Assembly (NCBI RefSeq): GCF_001552135.1
Contig: NZ_BCQP01000047.1
Location: 23,672-87,671 of the forward strand
Reading direction: 5' to 3'
Origin: Actinomadura chibensis NBRC 106107
Lineage (GTDB): Bacteria > Actinomycetota > Actinomycetes > Streptosporangiales > Streptosporangiaceae
Length of the DNA stretch: 64,000 bases
Shown here: positions 57,537-64,000 of the stretch, one piece after another
How the letters are laid out: the number at the start of each line of letters is the position of its first letter
Numbering within the stretch: position 1 is the first letter of the stretch
Made by a program: the position numbers and the translations under genes
The notes under the pieces: model-generated
Databases searched by the model: none
Told to the model about the DNA's origin: nothing
The model's input: the letters and a program-made list of their open reading frames with translations, nothing else

Positions 57537-57576
57537 GGACTCGGCCCGCCACCGGCGACGGTGACGGGCCGAGTCC
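57537..57576. terminator. Bidirectional intrinsic terminator
   Basis: GGACTCGGCCCG (57537-57548) and CGGGCCGAGTCC (57565-57576) form a perfect 12-bp stem between convergent genes, preceded by an A-run on the left side. Confidence 0.75.
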
Positions 57577-57590
57577 GCGGGGACGGACGG

Positions 57591-58445
57591 TCAGACGCGG
57601 TCGGCGGCGATCAGCAGGTACTGGAAGCTGCCGCCCTTGTAGGCGTCGAGGAACGCCGCCTCGATGCCGGTGGCCAGCGAGGACTTCGCGCGCAGCTCCC
57701 AGTAGGGGATCGTGGCCGGGGTCAGGTCGATGACGCTCGCCGGGACGAGCCGGTTCGCCGCCATCTCCTTGAAGTACGTGCTGCGCGGATGGATGTCGCA
57801 GATGTAGTGCGCGTTGATCTCGCTCACGGCGCGCGACGGCAGACCGTAGGTGTCGTTGTAGCAGCCGGTGATGGTCACGTACCGGCCGCCGCGGCGTAGT
57901 AGCCGGGAGTGCTCCGCGAACAGCAGGCCCAGCTCGACGTACATGGTGCTCTCGTTGTTCCAGATCGCCTGGAACGCCCCGGTCTCGAAGCCGGTTTCGA
58001 GCATGTTCTTGAAGTGGAAGCTCACCTTGTCGTCGACGCCGCGCCGCCTGGCCTGCTCGGTCGCGAACTCGACCTGGGACTCGGAGATCGACACCCCGTC
58101 CACGCGGCAGCCGAACCGCTGGTTCGCCATGAGGCTGGACCCGCCGCGGCCGCACCCCGCGTCCAGGAGCCGGTCGGACGGGTGGACCGGGCCCAGATGG
58201 TTCATCAGCAGCTCCGCCTGCGCGGACTCCAGCCGGTGCAGCTCGGCGATCGTCCGCTCCTCGCGGGTCTCGGCGGGGCCGTCGAGGACGGTCCAGTCGA
58301 CGACGCCGATGCCGTAGTGGTGGTGGTAGAACCCGTCCACCTCACCTAGCCGCAGGTTGACCGGGTTCCGCTCGGCGTTCCAGTAGTCGGCGACCGAGTG
58401 CTGGTAGAGGCTGCTCAGAACCTGGCTGCCCGTGGTAGAGGCCAT
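57591..58445 (-). CDS. Geranyl diphosphate 2-C-methyltransferase
   Basis: SAM-dependent enzyme of 284 residues that methylates geranyl diphosphate at C2, the first step to the earthy odorant 2-methylisoborneol. Seen: YNAERNPVNLRLGEVDGFYHHHYGIG-type N-terminus (YWNAERNPVNLRLG near 21), SAM motif LLDAGCGRGGSS near 92, and FEVEL-like WNNESTMYVE near 165. It lies directly downstream of the 2-MIB synthase gene in the same orientation (103-bp gap), and a perfect terminator follows. Confidence 0.93.
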   Translation of the reverse strand: MASTTGSQVLSSLYQHSVADYWNAERNPVNLRLGEVDGFYHHHYGIGVVDWTVLDGPAETREERTIAELHRLESAQAELLMNHLGPVHPSDRLLDAGCGRGGSSLMANQRFGCRVDGVSISESQVEFATEQARRRGVDDKVSFHFKNMLETGFETGAFQAIWNNESTMYVELGLLFAEHSRLLRRGGRYVTITGCYNDTYGLPSRAVSEINAHYICDIHPRSTYFKEMAANRLVPASVIDLTPATIPYWELRAKSSLATGIEAAFLDAYKGGSFQYLLIAADRV

Positions 58446-58548
58446 ACGTGGTGATCCTTTCTCGGAGGGTGGTCGGGGCGGGTCTGTGGGGGCGGGTCCG
58501 CGGGCCCGGTCGGGGGCCGGTCTGGGGCCGGTCGGGTCACCGGTCGGG

Positions 58549-59922
58549 TCACTGGTACCGGCGGCTGCCCTGGTGCCATTCGAAGCCGCCCGCCATCCAG
58601 CCCTGGACGCCGAGCAGGAACCGCTGCAGCTCGGGGGACGGGATCGCGGCGAGCTCGCGCTGCGCGGCCTCGAAGCCGCGGACGAAGTCGTTGTGCAGCG
58701 CGATGGCCGCCTCCGCCGCCTCGCGCAGCGGGCAGCCCTCCTCCTCGGCGATCAGCAGCACGACGTTGCAGTCGGGCAGGTCGTCGGCCGCCTCCTTCTC
58801 CGCCGAGTGGAGGTCGTTGACGATCACCGACGCGGTCCCGGCCTGCATCACCGCGCGGTGCACGCGCGGCTCGAAGAACAGGTTCGCGTCGAGGTAGTAG
58901 CCGCCGACGATGTCGATCAGCGTCATCGAGGTGTAGAAGCTGTCGTGCTGCCGCGCGGCCAGGTAGCGCCACACCGGGGGGAGTTCGCCGAGGTGCCGCC
59001 AGGCGGCGTAGGCCGTCCAGCTCACATACATCTGGGACGTGATGTTGCACAGGCGCATGATCTGCGACGGCGTGGCGAGCCGCCGCGCGTGGTCGGTGGC
59101 CGAGCGCAGCGCCATCAGGACCGGGTCGGCGCGGATCGCCTCTTCGAGCTGCTCGGTGTAGCGGCCCGCCGGGGGCGGCGGGTCCATCGCGGACGTGACG
59201 AGCGCGAGGCGGGGCGGCAGCTTGGTGGGGCTGGCGCCGAGGTCGGTCTCGTCGGCGTAGTAGTCGTCGCTGGCCCACCAGGCGGCGTTCATCTTGGCCC
59301 CGAGGAGCAGCGCGTCGACGTCGTCGGTCTCGGGGTGGGCGAGCACGGCGAGCCGTCCGAACCCGGTCTCGCGGAACTGGTCGATCTGGTCGGCGTAGAT
59401 GCCGATCTCCTCAGCCCAGGCCACCAGCCGGTCGTTGACCACGCGGGCGAGGTCGTCGTCGATGCGGGCCGTCAGCGGCAGGTAGAGCGGCGGCAGGGAG
59501 CCGTCGCCCCATTCCCGCTCGGCGTAGCCGGGGGAGAAGTGGCCGCCCTTGCGGGTCGGGCTCGGTAGCGGACGGGTGGGCGGGAGCGGGGCGTCGGCCG
59601 GTGGCCCGGCCGCCGGATCCTCGGGGCCGCCCGTCGGTGGGTCCGTCGGTGGGTCCGTATGCGGGTCGGTAGGTATGGTCGGCGGCTCGGTAGGTCGGGT
59701 CTCCGTCGTCACGTCGGCGGGCCCACCGCCCGGCGGACAGGCGGGCGGGCATGTCGGTGGGCCCGCGGGCGGGCGGGCGCCCGGCCGCCCGGCCGGGCGG
59801 GTCGCCGGATCCGTGGCAGGGCGCGTGGTAGGGCTCAGTAGGTCCGTGACGCGCGCCGCCGACGTGCCGAGCCCGGACGGGCCGGACAGGAGCCGGGTCA
59901 CCCGCTCCGCGATGTCGTCCAT
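58549..59922 (-). CDS. 2-methylisoborneol synthase (class I terpene cyclase)
   Basis: Cyclises 2-methyl-geranyl diphosphate to 2-methylisoborneol. 457 residues: the first ~130 are a Pro/Thr-rich low-complexity tail typical of actinobacterial 2-MIB synthases, then the terpene synthase fold with the Mg-binding DDYYAD motif near 210, an NDLHSAEKE triad near 365 and the C-terminal RRYQ. First gene of a two-gene operon with the methyltransferase. The cyclic-nucleotide-binding gene (eshA-like) often upstream in Streptomyces is absent: an MFS gene lies there instead. Confidence 0.94.
   Translation of the reverse strand: MDDIAERVTRLLSGPSGLGTSAARVTDLLSPTTRPATDPATRPAGRPGARPPAGPPTCPPACPPGGGPADVTTETRPTEPPTIPTDPHTDPPTDPPTGGPEDPAAGPPADAPLPPTRPLPSPTRKGGHFSPGYAEREWGDGSLPPLYLPLTARIDDDLARVVNDRLVAWAEEIGIYADQIDQFRETGFGRLAVLAHPETDDVDALLLGAKMNAAWWASDDYYADETDLGASPTKLPPRLALVTSAMDPPPPAGRYTEQLEEAIRADPVLMALRSATDHARRLATPSQIMRLCNITSQMYVSWTAYAAWRHLGELPPVWRYLAARQHDSFYTSMTLIDIVGGYYLDANLFFEPRVHRAVMQAGTASVIVNDLHSAEKEAADDLPDCNVVLLIAEEEGCPLREAAEAAIALHNDFVRGFEAAQRELAAIPSPELQRFLLGVQGWMAGGFEWHQGSRRYQ
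59631..59654. repeat. Two 12-bp tandem repeats in the 2-MIB synthase tail
   Basis: CCGTCGGTGGGT occurs twice in succession, encoding part of the Pro/Thr-rich N-terminal tail (PTDPPTD). Related units continue to about 59700. The length of this tail probably varies between strains. Confidence 0.6.
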
Positions 59923-60043
59923 GATTGGTCCCCTCGCTGGTCATTGCGGTGGACGGCCGCTCGCGCGGAGAGCCGTCCGGACTCCCGGGGACCAGTTACT
60001 CACAGCTTCACCACGACTACAACCGGGCATCGCCTTGCCTGAG

Positions 60044-60056
60044 GGTGACAGCATGT
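60044..60056 (-). repeat. Shared 13-bp promoter-region word, copy 2
   Basis: ACATGCTGTCACC on the minus strand, 122 bp upstream of the 2-MIB synthase start, identical to 19849-19861. TCAGG follows both copies at nearly the same distance. Confidence 0.4.
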
Positions 60057-60072
60057 AACCACCCGTCAGGGG

Positions 60073-61260
60073 TCATTTCCGGCGTCTGGGTACGCGCCGG
60101 GACAGCGTCAGCGGCACCGCGAGGACGATCACCCCGGCGGTGAGCGCGAACGCGGGCGGATAGCCGGTCTGCGCCGCGATGACCCCGAACGCGGCGCCGC
60201 CCGCGCCCATGCCGCCGTCGTAGCCGATGTTCCAGACGGCGCTGACCGTCCCGTAGCCGGACGGCGGCACCCGCTCGTACATCACCGCGAGGCTCACGTT
60301 TTGCGCGACGCCGAAGCCCGCGCCGAACAGCGCCATCGCGACGAGGACCGCCACCGGGTCCGGCACGAGGACGAGCAGCGCGACCCCGCCTCCCGCGGCG
60401 ACCAGGGCGGGCGGGAGGAGGCGTCCGGCGCCGTGCCGGTCGCCCGCGCGCCCGGCCCACCAGCGGGTGAACGTGGTCGCGGCGGGCTGGACGAGCAGCG
60501 CCGCCGCCGCGAGGCGCCCGTCCGGGACGGCCTCGGGCAGGAACGTGACGAGGATGCCCGCCGCCATCGCGGTCGCGGCGAACGCGGCGGCCGGGCGCAG
60601 CAGCGCGGCCGTCCGGAGCCCGGCGACGATGCCGAGCGCCCGCTCGGCGCCCGCCGGCTCCGGCCTGAGGGCCGGGATGCCGGGCAGCGTCGCGAGGGCG
60701 GCGAGCGTCACGGCCGTGGCCGCGAGGAACACCGGCGTGTAGCCGACGTGCCCGGCGAGCCACACGCCGAGCGGCAGCGCGAGGACGGTCGGCAGCCCCG
60801 CGGTGAGCCCGAACAGACCGAGCGCCTCGCCCCGCCGCTCCGCCGGGACGATGGCCGCCACCAGCGCGTTCGTCACCACCACCGAGACGCCGAAGCCGAG
60901 CCCGCGGACGAGGCTCACCGCGGTGATCGTCGCCATGTCGGAGGCGAAGGCGAGCGCGATCGGCGGCAGCGCGAGCAGGACGAGGCCCGCCGCGAACACC
61001 GGCCGGTACCCGAACCGCGCGAGCAGCCGGGGCAGGGCCAGTTCCGCCAGCACCGTGGACAGCATCAGCGCGCCCGTGGCGAGTCCCGCGCCGACGCCGC
61101 CCGCACCGGACGCCGACGCGTACATCGGGACGACCGACAGCAGCAGGAAGACGCCCGTCAGGCTCGCGAACGTCGCGGCGAAGACGAGCGCCAGCCGCCG
61201 GTCGACCAGCCGTGGCCGCGTGCCGCCGACGTCCTGCTTGCTGCGAAGTGCCTCGCTCAT
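60073..61260 (-). CDS. MFS transporter
   Basis: Major-facilitator permease of 395 residues with about twelve hydrophobic helices; the inter-helix motif A is seen as LLARFGYRPVF near 85, and motif C-like segments follow. Related to sugar/drug efflux MFS proteins; cargo unknown. ATG 61260 is favoured: TACCGT lies seven bases before it, matching a leaderless promoter; ATG 61266 and GTG 61269 are alternatives. It is oriented like the 2-MIB genes (150 bp away) but separated by their promoter. Confidence 0.87.
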   Translation of the reverse strand: MSEALRSKQDVGGTRPRLVDRRLALVFAATFASLTGVFLLLSVVPMYASASGAGGVGAGLATGALMLSTVLAELALPRLLARFGYRPVFAAGLVLLALPPIALAFASDMATITAVSLVRGLGFGVSVVVTNALVAAIVPAERRGEALGLFGLTAGLPTVLALPLGVWLAGHVGYTPVFLAATAVTLAALATLPGIPALRPEPAGAERALGIVAGLRTAALLRPAAAFAATAMAAGILVTFLPEAVPDGRLAAAALLVQPAATTFTRWWAGRAGDRHGAGRLLPPALVAAGGGVALLVLVPDPVAVLVAMALFGAGFGVAQNVSLAVMYERVPPSGYGTVSAVWNIGYDGGMGAGGAAFGVIAAQTGYPPAFALTAGVIVLAVPLTLSRRVPRRRK

Positions 61261-61319
61261 GCCCATCACGGTAGAAGCACCCGGACCACCCCCGTTTATT
61301 CGGCGGTCACGAAGCCCGG

Positions 61320-62162
61320 TCACGAAGTCGCGAGCGTCAGCAGCACGACGGCGGCGCCCGCCCCGGCCAGCCCGGCCGCCTGGGGCCACGACAGCCGCTC
61401 GCGCAACGCCGTGACGCCGAGCAGCACGGGCACGACCGGGTACAGCGACGACAGCACGACCGCGACGACGACCAGTTGCTCCCGCGTGGCGAGCAGGTAG
61501 CAGACGAGCGCCGCCGCCGCGAGCCCGCCGTTGAGCGCCGACCAGAGCGACGCCCGCCCGGACGGCGGCCGCCGCCGGGACGGCCACGCCAGCGGCGCGA
61601 CCGCGAGGACGGCGGCGACCCGTCCGGCCGCGACCGGCCAGAGCCCGGAGCCGTCGCCCGCCTGCGCCAGGGCGAGGTACTGGACGCCTATGCCGACGCT
61701 CGCGACAAGCCCGTTGACGAGGGACGCCCGCACCGGGCCGTGCTCGTCCGAACGCGACCGCGACACCAGCCACAGCGCGGGCAGCACGACCGCGATCCCG
61801 GCCCACGCCGCCGCCCCCGGGCGGTCGCCGAGGAAGACCACGCCCGCGACGACCGGCAGCGCGACCCCGCCGACCGCGCTGACCGGGACGACCACGCTCA
61901 GGTTCCCCCGGCCGATGCCCCGGTAGAGGAACGCCATCGCGAGGCCCGTCCCGACGCCGGACGCCGCGCCCCAGCCGAGGTCGGCGGCCGCGACCCCGTC
62001 GGCGGGGACGAGCAGCGCCGCCGCCACGGCGAACACGAGCCCCCCGGCCTGGCCGAGGAGCGCGACGGCGGCGAACCCGGCGCGCCGCGACAGCAGGCCG
62101 CCCCAGACGTCGGCGACACCGTAGAGGAGCGCCGAGGCGAGGGCGAGGAGCGGGCCGGTCAC
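61320..62162 (-). CDS. EamA/DMT-family transporter
   Basis: Permease of 280 residues with ten hydrophobic helices in two repeated EamA halves (GIGRGNLSVVVPVSAVGGVALPVV near 80 and VVLSSLYPVVPVLLGVTALRERLSW near 240 are the paired motifs). It probably exports a metabolite or drug. GTG 62162 overlaps the stop of the MarR gene by four bases (GTGA), so it is co-translated with its likely regulator. Confidence 0.9.
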   Translation of the reverse strand: MTGPLLALASALLYGVADVWGGLLSRRAGFAAVALLGQAGGLVFAVAAALLVPADGVAAADLGWGAASGVGTGLAMAFLYRGIGRGNLSVVVPVSAVGGVALPVVAGVVFLGDRPGAAAWAGIAVVLPALWLVSRSRSDEHGPVRASLVNGLVASVGIGVQYLALAQAGDGSGLWPVAAGRVAAVLAVAPLAWPSRRRPPSGRASLWSALNGGLAAAALVCYLLATREQLVVVAVVLSSLYPVVPVLLGVTALRERLSWPQAAGLAGAGAAVVLLTLATS

Positions 62163-62680
62163 GCGCCTCCCGCGTCCCGCTCGGCCTGGCCGACCGGGCA
62201 GACCGCGCCCTCGGTGCAGCACCGCCGGTCGCAGAGCCGGCACATGACGTCCGAGTCGCCGATCGCCTCGTAGAGGCGGGCCAGGAGCTTGCCGAGGACG
62301 GCGGTGAGGGCCGCGCGCTCGCCGTCGTCCAGCACGGCCAGCGCCTCGGCCAGCGGCGCGCCCCGCGCGGTGAGCACGCGGCGGGCGGCGTCCTCGCCCT
62401 GCGCGGTCAGCCGCACCTCCACGGCGCGCCCGCCGCCGGGACGGCGCCTCGCGAGCCCGGCGTCCTGGAGGCCGTCCACCATGCGGGCGGCGGCGGACTG
62501 GGTCAGCCCGACCCGCCTGCCCAGCTCGGTGACGCTCAGCCCCGGCGCCCCGGACAGGACGATCAGCGCCGCGGCGCCGCTCGCGCTCACCCCTCCGGCG
62601 GCCGTCGTCCCGGCGCGGACGAGGTCGGTCACCGCGAGCGACGCGGCACCTAGCAGGTTCGCCAACCGTTCATCATGCAT
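62159..62680 (-). CDS. MarR-family regulator with Cys-rich C-terminus
   Basis: Winged-helix protein of 173 residues: VTELGRRVGLTQSAAARMVDGLQDAGLARRR is the reading region near 50-80. The C-terminal tail has six cysteines in CRLCDRRCCTEGAVCPVG, which could sense metals or oxidants. It forms an operon with the EamA transporter. Its ATG (62678-62680) lies inside a perfect 23-bp palindrome, so it very likely represses itself. Divergent from selA (100-bp gap). Confidence 0.88.
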   Translation of the reverse strand: MHDERLANLLGAASLAVTDLVRAGTTAAGGVSASGAAALIVLSGAPGLSVTELGRRVGLTQSAAARMVDGLQDAGLARRRPGGGRAVEVRLTAQGEDAARRVLTARGAPLAEALAVLDDGERAALTAVLGKLLARLYEAIGDSDVMCRLCDRRCCTEGAVCPVGQAERDAGGA

Positions 62681-62694
62681 GACTCATGCATGAT
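62672..62694. promoter_or_regulatory. Perfect 23-bp palindrome, likely MarR operator
   Basis: ATCATGCATGA on each side of a central C. It covers the MarR start codon and the first bases of the gene, so the protein would block both transcription and, possibly, initiation. It lies 87 bp from the selA start. Confidence 0.75.
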
Positions 62695-62780
62695 ACTCCC
62701 GATCTCCAGTGCGCGCCGATCTCGGCGAGGGACGGCCCGCATGCGATGCTGGCGGAAACGCCGTCCTCCGGAGGTCGCCC

Positions 62781-64000
62781 GATGGATCGTGAAGCCGTTC
62801 CCGCCGTCCCCCCGGCGGCGGGCGAGGACGGACGGCGGCGGATCGCCCGCACCGACGTCCTGCTCGCCGAGCCGCGGCTCGCGCTCGCGGCCGGGCGGCT
62901 CGGGCGCGGGGTGGTGAAGGCGGCGATCGGGGCGGCGCAGCGGCGCGCGAGGAACGGCGAGATCCCGCCGGACGCGGTGGCCGACGCCGCCGTCGCGGCG
63001 CTGCCGCCGACCGCGTCCGGGCTGCGTCCGGTGATCAACGCGACCGGCGTCCTGCTGCACACGAACCTCGGGCGGGCGCCGCTGTCGGACGCCGCCCGCG
63101 ACGCCGCGGCCATGGCGTCCGGGCCGACCGACGTCGAACTCGACCTGGAGACGGGGCGCCGCGCGCGGCGCGGGCGGTCCGCGCTGGACGCGCTCCTGGA
63201 GCGGGTGCCGAAGGCGGAGGCCGCGCACGTCGTCAACAACGGCGCGGCGGTGCTCGTGCTGGCCGCGTCCGCGCTCGCGCACGGCCGGGAGATCGTGATC
63301 AGCCGCGGCGAGATGGTGGAGATCGGGGACGGCTTCCGCATCCCCGAACTGCTCGCCGCGACCGGCGCCCGGCTGCGCGAGGTCGGCACCACCAACCGGA
63401 CGACCCCCGGCGACTACGCCGAGGCGATCGGCGCCGAGACGGGCTTCATCCTCAAGGTGCACCCGTCGAACTTCCTCGTCACCGGCTTCACGCGCGGCGC
63501 CGACGTCGCCGAGCTGGCCGGGCTCGGCGTCCCCGTCGTCGCCGACATCGGCTCCGGCCTCCTCGCCCCCGAGCCGCTGCTGCCGGACGAGCCGGACGCC
63601 ACGTCCATGCTCAAGGCGGGCGCCGACCTCGTCACCGCGAGCGGCGACAAGCTGCTCGGCGGCCCGCAGTGCGGCATCGCCCTCGGCCGCGCCGACCTCG
63701 TGCGGCGGCTCGCCCGGCATCCGCTCGCGCGGGCGCTGCGGGTCGGGAAGACGACGCTCGCCGCGCTGGAGGCGACCCTGCGCGGCCCCGCCACCCCGAC
63801 GGCGCTGGCCCTGCACGCCGACGCCGGGGCGCTGCGCGAGCGCGCCGACCGCCTCGCCGCCCGGCTCCGCGACGCCGGGGTGGACGCGCGGCCCGTCGAG
63901 AGCGAGGCGGCGGTCGGCGGCGGCGGCGCGCCCGGCGTCGTCCTGCCGAGCGCGGCGGTGTCGCTGCCCGAGCCGTACGCGGCGCGGCTGCGGCTCGGCA
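62781..64000 (+). CDS. selA: L-seryl-tRNA(Sec) selenium transferase (3' end outside window)
   Basis: PLP enzyme that converts seryl-tRNA(Sec) to selenocysteinyl-tRNA with selenophosphate. At least 406 residues are in the window, the family being about 430-460. Seen: INATGVLLHTNLGRAPLS near 92, the tRNA/phosphate region NNGAAVLVLAASAL near 155, GTTNRTTPGDY near 205, KVHPSNFLVTGF near 225, and the PLP lysine in TASGDKLLGGPQCG near 288. ATG 62781 is preceded by CGGAGG. selB, selD and the tRNA(Sec) gene are not in the window. It implies selenoproteins, such as a formate dehydrogenase, in this organism. Confidence 0.95.

Noticed and set aside
62695..62780. tRNA(Sec) gene upstream of selA
   Set aside because: The 86 bp do not show acceptor, anticodon UCA or long variable arm features of tRNA(Sec).

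Overview
This is a very GC-rich window (third codon positions almost all G or C) from an actinomycete. A family such as Thermomonosporaceae (an Actinomadura-like organism) is the best guess. The reasons are a mycothiol-type nitroreductase, F420/FMN-type luciferase-like oxidoreductases, an AccD3-like carboxyltransferase, a SAV2177-type methyltransferase, 2-methylisoborneol genes and many GTG/TTG starts. The genus is inferred from gene content, not proven. No rRNA, tRNA, CRISPR array, prophage or insertion sequence was recognised.

Layout. 1-4.2 kb: a partial unknown gene, aminopeptidase N and a divergent mycothiol-dependent nitroreductase with a textbook SigR/SigH promoter. 4.2-6.9 kb: a four-gene ECF metal transporter (CbiM/N/Q/O type) behind a sequence that fits the Nur (nickel regulator) box. 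6.9-19.5 kb: housekeeping and signalling genes: ECF sigma factor with a membrane beta-propeller partner, CooC-like ATPase, RpiB, SpoIIE-type phosphatase, Ser/Thr kinase, orphan histidine kinase, amidase, AccD3-like protein and a methyltransferase.

19.9-50 kb is the most interesting part, a catabolic super-cluster. It holds two class-I glutamine-amidotransferase-like hydrolases, a PuuC-like aldehyde dehydrogenase, a homoprotocatechuate meta-cleavage set (HpaE-HpaD-HpaG), luciferase-like oxidoreductases, a MarR regulator, an acetoacetate-decarboxylase-like enzyme, a PuuA/GlnA3-like gamma-glutamyl ligase, a P450, and an amidohydrolase with a complete branched-chain-amino-acid-type ABC transporter and an SDR. 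Nine copies of one 18-bp palindromic sequence (centre TTTGGGCCCAAA or TTTGGGCCCGTA) sit in the promoters of eight of these transcription units, often on the -10 box. This suggests one repressor, probably the MarR protein encoded at 27.1-27.7 kb, controls a dispersed regulon. The gene content points to uptake and gamma-glutamylation of an (aryl)amine and ring cleavage of a dihydroxyphenylacetate-type intermediate; the substrate is inference. Within this region lie a lower-GC island (28-30.5 kb: methyltransferase, 167-bp composite palindrome, HNH endonuclease), a second MarR pair, and a GABA-type module (PucR regulator, aldehyde dehydrogenase, GabT) without the operator. The transporter operon carries a partial duplication: a second binding-protein gene preceded by a decayed 3' end of the amidohydrolase gene.

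50-64 kb: a luciferase-like monooxygenase, a secreted beta-propeller phosphoesterase, membrane proteins, a nitrilase-like protein divergent from a repeat-tailed HTH protein, the 2-methylisoborneol pair (methyltransferase and cyclase), an MFS and an EamA transporter, a Cys-rich MarR regulator whose start codon lies inside a perfect 23-bp palindrome, and the start of selA (selenocysteine biosynthesis).
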